DNA of 64,000 bases from Pseudaeromonas sharmana (lineage in GTDB: Bacteria > Pseudomonadota > Gammaproteobacteria > Enterobacterales > Aeromonadaceae): NCBI RefSeq assembly GCF_042649925.1, contig NZ_JBHSAF010000005.1:36921-100920 (forward strand), written 5' to 3'. This document shows, piece after piece, positions 28,003-36,502 of this stretch; position 1 is the stretch's first letter, and every line of letters begins with the position of its first letter. A program made the translations under genes and the position numbers. The notes beneath the pieces are model-generated. The model had not been told where the DNA came from, ran no database searches, and worked only from the letters and a program-made list of their open reading frames with translations.

Positions 28003-28752
28003 ATGAAACTGACTTCCCGCTCACTGTTTGGTCTGTTACTGCTCACCTCCCTCTCGGGACATGCCGACGAGGTCAAGGTGGCGGTGGCGGCCAACTTCCT
28101 CGCTCCGCTGCAGGAGATCGTCGCCGGATTCACCAAGGCGACCGCGCACACCGTGACGATCACCTCCGGAGCCACCGGCCAGCTGTTTACCCAAATTCAA
28201 AATGGGGCGCCGTTCGAGGTGATGATCAGCGCCGACAACAAGACGCCGAAGAAACTGGTCAAGGCCGAGCTGGCGCTGGCTGACACCCAGTTCACTTATG
28301 CCCGTGGCCAGCTGGTGCTCTGGTCGGCCGATGCGGCACTGATTGATGGCAACGGCAGCGTGTTGCAACACGGCACCTTTGCCCATCTGGCATTGGGTAA
28401 CCCGAAGATTGCGCCGTACGGTCAGGCGGCGATGGAGACGCTGGACAAGCTCGGACTGACGACCAAACTGCAGCCGCGTTTCGTGCAGGGTGACAACATC
28501 TCGCAGACCAAGCAGTTCATTGACAGCGGCAACGCCGAGCTGGGTTTTATCGCGCTGTCGCAGGTCTACAAGGATGGCAAGGTGACCAAGGGCTCCATGT
28601 GGCGGGTACCGCATGAGCTCTATGCCCCGCTGTACCAGGATGCCGTGCTGCTGAAGAAGGGTGAGGACAATCCGGCGGCCACCGCGCTGCTGGCCTACCT
28701 GCGTACCGATGCCGCCAGGGCGGTGATGTTGCGCTACGGCTACCTGTTGTAA
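28003..28752 (+). CDS. modA: Periplasmic molybdate-binding protein ModA
   Basis: A 249-residue solute-binding protein. A Sec signal peptide (about 1-22, LLLLTSLSGHA) is followed by the type II periplasmic fold with VAVAANFLAPLQEI, TSGATGQLFTQI, FEVMISADNKTP and GFIALSQV, all typical of ModA. It delivers molybdate to the ModBC ABC transporter, but modB and modC are not in the window. The start at 28003 heads the signal peptide; upstream in-frame ATG at 27940 falls in the operator palindrome. A ModE-like site is just upstream, and a porin gene follows 59 nt later. Confidence 0.93.
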   Translation: MKLTSRSLFGLLLLTSLSGHADEVKVAVAANFLAPLQEIVAGFTKATAHTVTITSGATGQLFTQIQNGAPFEVMISADNKTPKKLVKAELALADTQFTYARGQLVLWSADAALIDGNGSVLQHGTFAHLALGNPKIAPYGQAAMETLDKLGLTTKLQPRFVQGDNISQTKQFIDSGNAELGFIALSQVYKDGKVTKGSMWRVPHELYAPLYQDAVLLKKGEDNPAATALLAYLRTDAARAVMLRYGYLL

Positions 28753-28811
28753 TGCGGCGCTGAGCCGCGTGTTGCTTGGATTCTGTCTTCTGAATAAGTA
28801 AGGGATTAGCG

Positions 28812-29951
28812 ATGACAAAGTGGATTTTGGCGGTGGTGCTGGGCACCACTGCAGGGCTGGCGCATGCCGTTTCCGTGCTCAACAACCCGTATGGCGCCAT
28901 CGACCTGACGGGCCGAGCCTATGCCGGTCACTATTTTGGTGACGAGCGTGACAGCGAAATGTATGGCTCCAACACCTTCCTGCGCTTTGGTCTGAAGGGG
29001 CGCAGCAAGATCGATGACACCCTCACGGCCATCGGCAGTTACGAAGGACAACTGAACGTTGGTGACAAGTCGAGCCCGAGCACGGTACCGAGCATCGATA
29101 CTGAAAAGGGCAGCACGGTCGCCACCCGCCTGGCGTTTGGCGGCATCAGCCATGCCGACTGGGGCACGCTGACCTTTGGCCGGCAGAATGGTGCGGCCGT
29201 GCTGGTGACCGGCTGGACTGATGTCAGCCTGACCGATGGCTATGGCAACCATGGTCTGGGGGTCGGTGTCGACAAGTTTGGCACCAAGCGCTCGTCGGAT
29301 GTCTTCAAATATGCTGCCAGTTACAAGCAGTGGGGGGCCGAGGCGAGTTACAAGCTGCGTACCAGCCAGGACACCTGTGCCGATGGCACTTGCACCAGTG
29401 TTGACGGCTCGGGAGCGGCGCAGCAGGAGCGCGCGGTCGACAAGGATAACAGCGCATGGGGAGTGGCGACGGTCTACCGCTGGACGCCGGCCTTTAACCT
29501 CGGTGGTTCCTGGAATGAGGGCCAGCAAGGTGCACAACCGACGGCTCGGCTGTGGACGCTGAATGCGCGCTATGACGACAAGAGCTGGTATCTGGGGGCA
29601 GGTTACGGTCAGGGTCAGGCGTGGTACAAGCCCGGTTATGACCATGATGGCTATGAACTGGCGCTCGGTTACAACTTTCTCAATGGCGTGGGCCTGATGT
29701 CGCTGTGGAACCGGCAGGTGGCGAAAGGCTCGGGCGCGCTGGCCGGCAAGAATAACGGCGTCGAGACCGATACCGTCGACTACCTCACGCTGGGGGCCAA
29801 CTACAAGTTCAACCGCCGGCTGAGTGTCGCGGCCGAGTATCGGCTGAATGGCAAGCAGGTAGACTCGTTCGCGGCCGTCAAGGATCCGGTCACCGGACAG
29901 AAGGTGGATGCCGCCGATGATTATCAGATCGCGGCGCGCTACGACTTCTAA
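28812..29951 (+). CDS. Outer-membrane porin, possibly molybdate-linked
   Basis: A 379-residue general porin of the Gram-negative porin (OmpC-like/Porin_4) superfamily. It has a signal peptide ending at LAHA (about residue 19), alternating amphipathic strands with TLTFGRQNG, YKFNRRLSVAAEYRLN and the C-terminal aromatic signature YQIAARYDF required for insertion by BAM. Gly and aromatic content is high throughout. It follows modA by 59 nt on the same strand with no terminator between them, so the two are probably co-transcribed. This suggests, but does not prove, a role in letting molybdate or tungstate cross the outer membrane. A strong hairpin follows. Confidence 0.85.
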   Translation: MTKWILAVVLGTTAGLAHAVSVLNNPYGAIDLTGRAYAGHYFGDERDSEMYGSNTFLRFGLKGRSKIDDTLTAIGSYEGQLNVGDKSSPSTVPSIDTEKGSTVATRLAFGGISHADWGTLTFGRQNGAAVLVTGWTDVSLTDGYGNHGLGVGVDKFGTKRSSDVFKYAASYKQWGAEASYKLRTSQDTCADGTCTSVDGSGAAQQERAVDKDNSAWGVATVYRWTPAFNLGGSWNEGQQGAQPTARLWTLNARYDDKSWYLGAGYGQGQAWYKPGYDHDGYELALGYNFLNGVGLMSLWNRQVAKGSGALAGKNNGVETDTVDYLTLGANYKFNRRLSVAAEYRLNGKQVDSFAAVKDPVTGQKVDAADDYQIAARYDF

Positions 29952-29967
29952 TCGAGCGGGGGTGATG

Positions 29968-29995
29968 CCAGGGCCCCGCAGGTGTGGGGCCCTGG
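29968..29995. terminator. Hairpin between the porin and mop genes
   Basis: A perfect 10-bp stem CCAGGGCCCC / GGGGCCCTGG with an 8-nt loop between convergent genes. No strong U-tract. Confidence 0.75.
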
Positions 29996-30011
29996 TGTCA
30001 CTGCGCTGCGC

Positions 30012-30440
30012 TTAGGCCGGGACGCCCAGCACCACGTGGCTGGCCTTGATCAGCGCGGTGGCAGGGCTGCCGACGGTCAGTCCCAATTCCAGCACTGCCT
30101 CGTTGGTGATGATGGCGTGCACCACTGTGCCGCCGTCCAGCGTCAGTGCAACCTCGGTGTTGACGGCGCCTTTGGCCAGGGCGCTGACGGTGCCAGTCAG
30201 CTGGTTGCGGGCGCTGAAGCGTAGTCCGCTGTCACCGGTCACCAGGATGACCCAGGGGGCTTTGACCAGCGCGCTGGCGGCCACGCCGACGGCCAGACCC
30301 AGCGCCTCAATGCTGCCGAGGGTGACGATCGCCACCAGCTTGTCGCCACCGGCCAGAGTCAGTTCGACTTCGGCGTTGACGCTACCGGGAACGATGGCAG
30401 AAATGCTGCCGGAGAAAATGTTGCGGGCGCTGACTTTCAT
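30012..30440 (-). CDS. Di-Mop molbindin (molybdate/tungstate storage protein)
   Basis: A 142-residue protein made of two tandem Mop/TOBE domains: repeat 1 starts KVSARNIFSGSISAIVPGSVNAEVELTL, repeat 2 starts RFSARNQLTGTVSALAKGAVNTEVALTL. Each has the SARN entry and the VNAEV/VNTEV strand of the molybdate site. Such cytoplasmic molbindins bind molybdate oxyanions at subunit interfaces and buffer their level. It is convergent with the modA-porin pair and divergent from modD, so it is part of the same molybdenum group. GGAGTC precedes the start codon on the minus strand. Confidence 0.93.
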   Translation of the reverse strand: MKVSARNIFSGSISAIVPGSVNAEVELTLAGGDKLVAIVTLGSIEALGLAVGVAASALVKAPWVILVTGDSGLRFSARNQLTGTVSALAKGAVNTEVALTLDGGTVVHAIITNEAVLELGLTVGSPATALIKASHVVLGVPA

Positions 30441-30740
30441 GATGTGACTCCTGTCGTTGTTGTCTTCTGTGGTGGCTGGCCTGCTTTTCGCATTCTGGTG
30501 GTAACACCGAGGGCGCGATCGAGCAGACTGCGAGAGGAAACCAGGGCCCGGTTGGCGGGCTCATGGGCACAATAAGGGGCTTCGTTGGTGTCTTGCCACC
30601 ATAGCGGCCGCGTGGTGGCGACGAAAAATGAGTTTTAACTCGAGGTGCGCCAGCGAGCGTTATCACCCCGGATGTATAAGGCGTGGCGACAAATGCGACA
30701 CGGGTTGTCGGGTTTGTGACGCCCGCAGCAAGGAGAGGAC
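30441..30740. promoter_or_regulatory. Divergent mop/modD intergenic region
   Basis: 300 nt between two divergent molybdenum genes with no supported gene. Promoters for both must lie here. A weak imperfect element GCGTTAT...ATAAGGCG around 30656-30682 recalls the ModE half-site but is not convincing alone. Confidence 0.35.
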
Positions 30741-31598
30741 ATGCTCAATCCCTATCTGTTATCCGATGCATTGCTCAGCAGCTGGTTGCTGGAGGATGCC
30801 CCGACCGGTGATCTGACCGGCTTGTTGCTCGGGCTCCCCGAACGACATGGCGTTCTGCACTTCACGGCTCGTGATGCTATGTGCGTCTGTGGCAGCGAGG
30901 AGGCGCTGCGCATGGGACAGCTGCGCGGTTTGACGTGCGCAGGGACCATGGTGGCCAGCGGCCGCACCTTGCAGCCCGGCGCGCCGATCCTCAGCCTCTC
31001 CGGGCCAGCCAATGAGCTGATGGTGGTGTGGAAAATGGCGCAGACGCTGATGGAGTACCTCTCCGGCATCGCCAGTGAGACCGCCGAGCTGGTAGCGCAG
31101 GCACAACAGCAGCAGCCGGGCGTGGTGGTCAGCTGCACACGCAAGCATTTTCCCGGTATCAAGGCGGCGGCGATCAAGGCTATCCTCTGCGGCGGCGCCA
31201 TACCGCATCGGCTCGGACTCTCCGACAGCCTGCTACTGTTTGCCGAACATCGCCAGTTTGTGCCGCAGCTTAGCCCGGCCGAGCTGGTGCAGCACTACCG
31301 GCGGCACAGTCCGGAGCGCAAGCTGGTGGTGGAGGTAGTGACGTCCGCCGAGGCACTGGCGTGGGCTCAAGCCGGCGTCGATGTGTTGCAGCTGGAGAAG
31401 TTTTCACCGGTGCAGATCGCAGCCCTGCGCGCCGAGCTCGAGCCGTTGTCGCGGTCTCCGGTGATCGTGGCGGCTGGTGGCATCCAGCGGTCGAATGTCC
31501 GCGCCTACGCGGCCAGCGGAGCGGATGTACTGGTCACCAGTGCACCTTATCAGGCGCCGCCGCGGGATGTGCAGGTGCGCTTTACTCCCATGCCATGA
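30741..31598 (+). CDS. modD: ModD: nicotinate-nucleotide pyrophosphorylase-like protein of molybdenum loci
   Basis: A 285-residue protein of the quinolinate phosphoribosyltransferase superfamily, ModD branch. The N-terminal half has LLEDAPTGDLTG and the dimer-forming sandwich; the C-terminal barrel has SCTRKHFPGIKAAAIKAILCGGAIPHRLGLSD and AAGGIQRSNVRAYAASGADVLVTS, which correspond to the phosphate- and PRPP-binding loops. ModD is found next to molybdate transport genes in many bacteria but its reaction is not established. AAGGAGAGG precedes ATG 30741. Confidence 0.9.
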   Translation: MLNPYLLSDALLSSWLLEDAPTGDLTGLLLGLPERHGVLHFTARDAMCVCGSEEALRMGQLRGLTCAGTMVASGRTLQPGAPILSLSGPANELMVVWKMAQTLMEYLSGIASETAELVAQAQQQQPGVVVSCTRKHFPGIKAAAIKAILCGGAIPHRLGLSDSLLLFAEHRQFVPQLSPAELVQHYRRHSPERKLVVEVVTSAEALAWAQAGVDVLQLEKFSPVQIAALRAELEPLSRSPVIVAAGGIQRSNVRAYAASGADVLVTSAPYQAPPRDVQVRFTPMP

Positions 31599-31710
31599 AA
31601 ACCTGTTCAGCACTCGCTAAGCCCGGATAAATGATCCATACTGGCTACAACTACTTCTCGGTGTCTTTTTGAGCGACAACACCTAGATTTACCTGAGGAG
31701 TGTGTCCCCG

Positions 31711-31734
31711 AGCCCGGCCCAACACGGCCGGGCT
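31711..31734 (+). terminator. Hairpin in the modD-694 aa gene spacer
   Basis: A 9-bp stem AGCCCGGCC / GGCCGGGCT with a 6-nt loop, 113 nt after modD; the U-tract is broken (TTGTCATTT). The 354-nt spacer 31599-31952 contains no supported gene; the AT-rich part 31765-31820 probably holds the promoter of the next gene. Confidence 0.6.
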
Positions 31735-31952
31735 TGTCATTTCTGGCCGCCAGGGTCGGCGCTCCGGGATGATTAAATTTCGCTTAATAATCCTCGCAAT
31801 TTCACCGTGCTTTTTCCGTGTAATCCCGCTGCCGCCGAAAAGCGGTGCGCGGCGACGATTTGCGCAGGTCGGGGTGGCCGCCTGCGTTGCAGGACGGCAT
31901 AATCCCCAGCAACTCGATTCAAATGACAACATCATTGTTCTGGAGAGACACG

Positions 31953-34037
31953 ATGAATGCGTTTGCTTACCGGCCGCTGGCCGGCGTGGTTCTGCTGGCC
32001 TGTTCCGCACCGGCGTTGGCGTGCGCCGATATCGACTGTTCGCCACCGCTGACATTACAGCTGCAAGCTGAGCAATGCGGGCTGACCGGACTGCCGTTCC
32101 TGTCTCCGGATAACGACACCCGCATTACACTGGCCTTGCTGGCTGGCGAGCAGGGATTGGCGACCTTGGCCACCGTGAGCGACCAAGCCGGCAAGACAAC
32201 GCCGCTGGCTGTGCCGTTTGCGGTCAGCGATTTGGCTCCGCCGGAGCCGGTCGTCGACAGCACGGACTGGCTGACCCAGGCGACGGCGCTCGGGGTCAAC
32301 CCGGCCGTGCTGCAGGCGGCACAACAGCGGGCCGAGGGCTGGCTGGAGGGGCGTTGTGCGTTGAATCGTCCGGCGGCGGCCAGTGCCTTCCTGCAGGCGC
32401 TGCCACAGGCGGGGCTGAGCGCGGAGGAGGCGCGCGCGCTGGCCGAGGCGCGTCTGGTGTTGCTCGGGCAGTGCCAGGCGGACGGGCTGCCAGACTATGC
32501 CGCGCTGCCGGCCTCGCCCGCGGCGGCGCCGTATCGCGATTATCTGTTGGCCGCCCGCGCTTTCTATCTGGGGGACTTTTCCGAGGCGCAGACCCGTTTT
32601 GCCGCGCTGAGTCAGCAGGGCAACGCCTGGCCGCAGCAGACGGCGCTGTATATGCTGGCCCGGGTGGCGATCAATGCCGCCCAGGCCAATGCGCTGGATG
32701 AGTACGGCTTCTTCGATCCGGGCAAGGTGGATGCGCTGCAGGCCAGCGAGGCCGCCCAGGCGCTGGATCGCTATCTGGCGGCCTATCCCCAGGGACAATA
32801 TGCCGCTTCGGCCAGGGGGCTCTATCGCCGCGTGCATTGGCTGGCTGGTGATGGTGAACAGTTGACGGCTGACTACCAGCAGGCGCTCGCCGCCCCGCAG
32901 GATATGACGCTGTGGAACGAGATCGATCTCAAGCTGCTGAGTGACGGCAAGGGCAGTGGCGATCCGCGTCTGCTGTTGGTGCAGGATCTGCGCCGGCTGC
33001 GTCCGCACGCGGAATACGAGACCCGCTGGCAGCCGTTGACCGCCGAGGAGCTGGCCACCCAGCAGGCGGCGTTGACGCCGGCCGCCTGGTTTGACTATCT
33101 GCAATGGGCGCAACGTTACTATGTGGCCAGGGACTATGCCGCCGTGGCCGCCATTGCGCCGCTGTCGGCGGGTCAGTCACTGGATCTGCTGACATTCAGC
33201 CGGCAGATGTTGCGAGGAATGGCGTTGATGGCGACTCAGCAATGGACACCGGCCGAGGCGCACTGGCAGCAGTTGGCCGCAGCCAAGCCCGATGCCCTGC
33301 AGCAGCAGTTGATCGAGCTGGCGCAGGCGCTGACGCTGGAGCGCGCCGGCAAGGTGGCCCAGCTGTTCGCCGCCGACAGCCCGGTGACGCGGCCGGCGCT
33401 GCGCGATCTGTTGCTGCGCTTCTCGGCGCCGGCGCCGTTGTTGCGTCAGGTGGCGCAGAACGGGCAGCTGCCGACCGAGTTGCGCAACACGGCGCTGTTT
33501 ACCCTGCTGTACAAGGATCTGCTGCATGGCCAGTATCGTGATTTCGTCACCGATCGGGCGCTGTTGCAGCCGGCGCTCGGCTCGACGCCGTTCGACCTGG
33601 CACCGTTCAGCCAGGGCGCCCACAGCGAGGAGGGGTATGCCTGCCCGGCATTGGCCGACAGCGTGGCCACGCTGGCCAGGCAGCCGACGGCGCAGGCGCG
33701 CAATTGCCTGGGCGAGTTTATCTACCGTCAGGGTTGGGATCTATCTCCGCTTGGCAGCAAACCCGAGGCTAGCCTGCTCGGCGGCGCCGCCGATCCGTTC
33801 GCCGGTGCGGCGCAGGGGCGGCTGGCACTCTATCGGCAGGTGATCGCCGATGCCAAGGCCCCGCAGGAGGAGCGCAGCTATGCGTTGTACCGCGCCGTCA
33901 ACTGCTTTGCCACCAGCGGTTACAACCATTGTGGTAGCGAGGAGATCCCGAAAGAGGAGCGCAAGCGCTGGTTCCTGACGCTGAAGAAGCAGTATGCGCA
34001 ATCGCCGTGGGCTCAGCAGCAGAAGTACTACTGGTGA
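31953..34037 (+). CDS. Large exported helical-repeat protein of unknown function
   Basis: A 694-residue protein I do not recognise. A Sec signal peptide (about 1-24, VVLLACSAPALA) targets it to the periplasm or outer membrane. The mature part is Ala-, Leu- and Gln-rich with many short helices, including TPR-like stretches (YRDYLLAARAFYLGDFSEAQTRFAALSQQGN around residue 195-225, and ALDRYLAAYPQGQYAASARGLYRR around 270-295), a layout common in BamD/YbgF-like or cell-wall scaffold proteins. Near the C-terminus CFATSGYNHCG carries two cysteines. It is followed by a DUF3142 gene 11 nt later and a Rof-like gene, forming a probable operon. TGGAGAGACACG precedes the start. Confidence 0.75.
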   Translation: MNAFAYRPLAGVVLLACSAPALACADIDCSPPLTLQLQAEQCGLTGLPFLSPDNDTRITLALLAGEQGLATLATVSDQAGKTTPLAVPFAVSDLAPPEPVVDSTDWLTQATALGVNPAVLQAAQQRAEGWLEGRCALNRPAAASAFLQALPQAGLSAEEARALAEARLVLLGQCQADGLPDYAALPASPAAAPYRDYLLAARAFYLGDFSEAQTRFAALSQQGNAWPQQTALYMLARVAINAAQANALDEYGFFDPGKVDALQASEAAQALDRYLAAYPQGQYAASARGLYRRVHWLAGDGEQLTADYQQALAAPQDMTLWNEIDLKLLSDGKGSGDPRLLLVQDLRRLRPHAEYETRWQPLTAEELATQQAALTPAAWFDYLQWAQRYYVARDYAAVAAIAPLSAGQSLDLLTFSRQMLRGMALMATQQWTPAEAHWQQLAAAKPDALQQQLIELAQALTLERAGKVAQLFAADSPVTRPALRDLLLRFSAPAPLLRQVAQNGQLPTELRNTALFTLLYKDLLHGQYRDFVTDRALLQPALGSTPFDLAPFSQGAHSEEGYACPALADSVATLARQPTAQARNCLGEFIYRQGWDLSPLGSKPEASLLGGAADPFAGAAQGRLALYRQVIADAKAPQEERSYALYRAVNCFATSGYNHCGSEEIPKEERKRWFLTLKKQYAQSPWAQQQKYYW

Positions 34038-34048
34038 GAGGCAGGTAT

Positions 34049-34825
34049 GTGAGTGCTGGTATTGTGGTCGCCGGCCTGGCGCTACTGGCCATGGGCTGGA
34101 CGGGCAGCTTGCCGCCAGCCGGGCAACCGGTACAGGTTGACGCCAGCACATACCATCATTTCTGGCTGTGGGGGGGCGTGCGGCCACAGCCTGTCCTGGC
34201 GCAGGCCAAGCGGATCTACCTGCTGCAGGGTGAGATTAGCCGCAGTGGCAACCGTACCCGGCTCCAGCCACAAGGCGTGCCGCCATCGCCCCTGCGGGTG
34301 CCGGAGCTGTGGCTTAGTTACCGGGTGTCGACGCTCGACTGGTCGCCAACTGTGGTGCGTGATCTGCTGCGCCAGCGCGCGGCATGGCAGGCACAGGGCA
34401 ATCAGGTGAGCGGGATCCAGATTGATTTCGATGCCGCGACGCCAGCACTGGCCGGCTATGCCGATTTCTTGCGCGCCCTGCGCCGGCAACTGCCGGCCGA
34501 TTGTCAGCTCAGTATCACAGGCCTGCTCGACTGGGGGGCCAATGGCGATATCAGGACACTGAACGGTTTGCACGGGGTCGTCGATGAACTGGTGGTGCAG
34601 ACGTACCGTGGTCGCCACACCGTTGCCAACTATCAAGCCTATCTGCCGGCCTTGCGGCATTTGACGTTGCCATTTCGCCTTGGATTGGTACAGCATGGTG
34701 ACTGGGACTTGCGCTGGCAGCGGCAGTTTGCCAGCCAGCCGAACTATCGGGGCGAAGTGGTGTTCTTGCTGAATGCCACCTTGTCCCCGACTCCGGACTC
34801 GTCGCGGGAGGGACGTCATGAGTGA
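34049..34825 (+). CDS. DUF3142 domain protein
   Basis: A 258-residue protein with an N-terminal hydrophobic anchor or signal (about 1-18). The mature part has the DUF3142 layout: an early FWLWGGV strand, IQIDFDAATPALAGYADFL with an acidic DxD pair, LSITGLLDW, and VDELVVQTYRG, which resemble glycoside-hydrolase barrel strands. Function is unknown. The start is probably GTG 34049, which has GAGAGG 7 nt upstream; GTG 34034 would overlap the previous stop. It overlaps the next gene by 8 nt. The partnership with a large exported repeat protein suggests a cell-envelope or polysaccharide role. Confidence 0.75.
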   Translation: MSAGIVVAGLALLAMGWTGSLPPAGQPVQVDASTYHHFWLWGGVRPQPVLAQAKRIYLLQGEISRSGNRTRLQPQGVPPSPLRVPELWLSYRVSTLDWSPTVVRDLLRQRAAWQAQGNQVSGIQIDFDAATPALAGYADFLRALRRQLPADCQLSITGLLDWGANGDIRTLNGLHGVVDELVVQTYRGRHTVANYQAYLPALRHLTLPFRLGLVQHGDWDLRWQRQFASQPNYRGEVVFLLNATLSPTPDSSREGRHE

Positions 34826-35054
34826 GTATCAACCAGTCGGCTGCGCGCTGATCGAGCGCCTGGAGTTGGCGACTCTGCAACGCCGGGAGATAACCGTGAC
34901 GCTCAACGATCACACCCGACATCGCGGGCGGATTCTGGATGTTGAAACCCGCGCCGACAAGAGCGAGTGGCTGCTGCTGTCATGTGCGGCAGGAACGCCA
35001 CCGTTGGCAATTCGCCTCGATCAGCTTCAGAAGTTGGAGCTGGATGAGCGCTAA
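34818..35054 (+). CDS. rof: Rof-like Rho-binding antiterminator
   Basis: A 78-residue Sm-like beta-barrel protein. The pattern YQPVGC...LELATLQRREITVTL...RGRILDVETRADKSEWLLLSCA...LAIRLDQLQKLEL lines up with E. coli YaeO/Rof, which binds Rho and blocks its entry on RNA. It overlaps the DUF3142 stop codon by 8 nt, so it is translationally coupled to an envelope-type operon, which is an unusual setting. The small size makes the assignment moderately secure. Confidence 0.75.
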   Translation: MSEYQPVGCALIERLELATLQRREITVTLNDHTRHRGRILDVETRADKSEWLLLSCAAGTPPLAIRLDQLQKLELDER

Positions 35055-35181
35055 CCGCATGTCATCATAGCCCCCAGAGCCGATGCATATCAGGGGTCGT
35101 GCCGGCCGCGGTGTTTCGGGGAGGCGGCACGGCGTGTGTGATGCCCTCCCCGTCGCGGATAACCGCAGAGTGGATGCCGGA

Positions 35182-36078
35182 TCAGACTTGCCCTACCCAC
35201 CAGCCCGGATCCTGGCGGTGGAAGGCTTCGCGCAGGCGGCGATATTCGTCATCCGGCAGCGGGCCGTTCAGCAAGCTCACGTTGTGCTGCAGGTGAGCCG
35301 GGTTGGCGGTTCCCACTATGATGCTGCTCACTCCCGGGGTATAGGCGCTGAAACGCAGGGCCAGCTCCTGCCACTCCAGGCCGGGTGGTAGCAGGTCCGG
35401 ATCCCGCTGGCGCATGGTATCCCAGCGCCACCAGTACTCTTCGGCATACTCCCCAACCGGGCAGGCGGCAAAACGCCAGGGCGCGTTGGCGACCGGACGC
35501 TTGGCGATCACCCCGAGCCCGGCGGCGCCGGCCTGGGGCAAGGTCTGCTGGATGACGCGCTGATCGCACAGGCTTAGCGAATGCTCGACACTGCCGAACA
35601 AACCGGAATTCACCGCCCAGGCCAGCTCGTCGTTCTCACCGGAATAGGCGATGACCCGGATTTTTCCAGCCTGTTGTGCCTCTTGCAGCGCCCGGATGGC
35701 ATCGCCCTGCTGCAACACGGCCAGCGAGCAGGAGTGGAGATGGACTATGTCCAGATAGTCGGTCTGCAGGCGCTGCAGGGCCGAGTCGACGCCGGCCCGG
35801 ATGCAGCCCGGGCTCCAGTCGGCGTGACCGGCCATGTCATATCCCACCTTGGTGGAGATCACCAGCTGCTGACGCTGGTGGCCAAGATGTCGGCCAAGGC
35901 GCTCCTCGGAGAGGCCATAGCCGCGGGCGGTGTCGAAGATTGTGATGCCCTGATCGACGGCAAAATGCAGCAGTCGGGCCACTTCCGTCTCATCGAGGCG
36001 AGCGTCGCCGATCTGGCCTGCGCCCAATCCCAGCACCGAGACTCGTAATCCGGTGCTGCCAAAATCACGATATTCCAC
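35182..36078 (-). CDS. Aldo/keto reductase, D-threo-aldose dehydrogenase-like
   Basis: A 298-residue TIM-barrel NAD(P)-dependent oxidoreductase. It begins VEYRDFGSTGLRVSVLGLGAGQIGD, with the catalytic Asp/Tyr pair in ITIFDTARGYGLSEERLG and the DIVHLHSC strand. This subgroup acts on aldoses or related aldehydes. The GTG at 36078 fits the family start and has GGAGA upstream; the ATG at 36120 would overlap the previous gene by 56 nt. It is the third gene of an overlapping trio. Confidence 0.85.
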   Translation of the reverse strand: MEYRDFGSTGLRVSVLGLGAGQIGDARLDETEVARLLHFAVDQGITIFDTARGYGLSEERLGRHLGHQRQQLVISTKVGYDMAGHADWSPGCIRAGVDSALQRLQTDYLDIVHLHSCSLAVLQQGDAIRALQEAQQAGKIRVIAYSGENDELAWAVNSGLFGSVEHSLSLCDQRVIQQTLPQAGAAGLGVIAKRPVANAPWRFAACPVGEYAEEYWWRWDTMRQRDPDLLPPGLEWQELALRFSAYTPGVSSIIVGTANPAHLQHNVSLLNGPLPDDEYRRLREAFHRQDPGWWVGQV

Positions 36079-36502
36079 GGTTGAGGTCTCCGTTGCTGAT
36101 GAGGTGCTGACCCAGGGCATGGGTCAGCTCGGTGGCCAGGCGATGATCTTCCTCTTCGCTCAGACCACTGATGCCGACGGCGGCCACCACGGCTCCCTCA
36201 TGCCAGAGCGGCACGCCACCGGCAAAGCCGGTGAAACGGGCATCGCTCCAGTAGGGCAGCGTGCGTCCCGAGTTGCGGCTCCAGGCACCCAGATCGCGCG
36301 TGGACTGTCGATCGCGGGCTGCGGTATAGGCCTTGTTGCGTGCTAGCTCGCCACTGTGCAGGCTGGCGCCCGCCATGCGCGTGAAGTGCAGCAGTTCGCC
36401 GTGGCTGTCAGTGAGTGCCAGAGAGATAGGCGCACCGCTTGTCTGTTGTTGCTGCAGCAGAGCCTGCAGCAATGGCTGCAGGCGTAATGGACAGAGCATC
36501 AT
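36065..36502 (-). CDS. GlcG/HbpS-family protein
   Basis: A 145-residue protein of the GlcG (DUF336, heme-binding HbpS-like) fold. Motifs are SLALTDSHGELLHFTRMAGA, ARNKAYTAAR and FAGGVPLWHEGAVVAAVGISG with the GGxP turn. It overlaps the upstream aldo/keto reductase stop (ATGA) and the downstream one, so it is embedded between two oxidoreductases of one operon. Some relatives bind heme, cobalamin or degrade it; in others it is a subunit of diol or glycolate enzymes. Its precise role here is unknown. Confidence 0.85.
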   Translation of the reverse strand: MMLCPLRLQPLLQALLQQQQTSGAPISLALTDSHGELLHFTRMAGASLHSGELARNKAYTAARDRQSTRDLGAWSRNSGRTLPYWSDARFTGFAGGVPLWHEGAVVAAVGISGLSEEEDHRLATELTHALGQHLISNGDLNRGIS

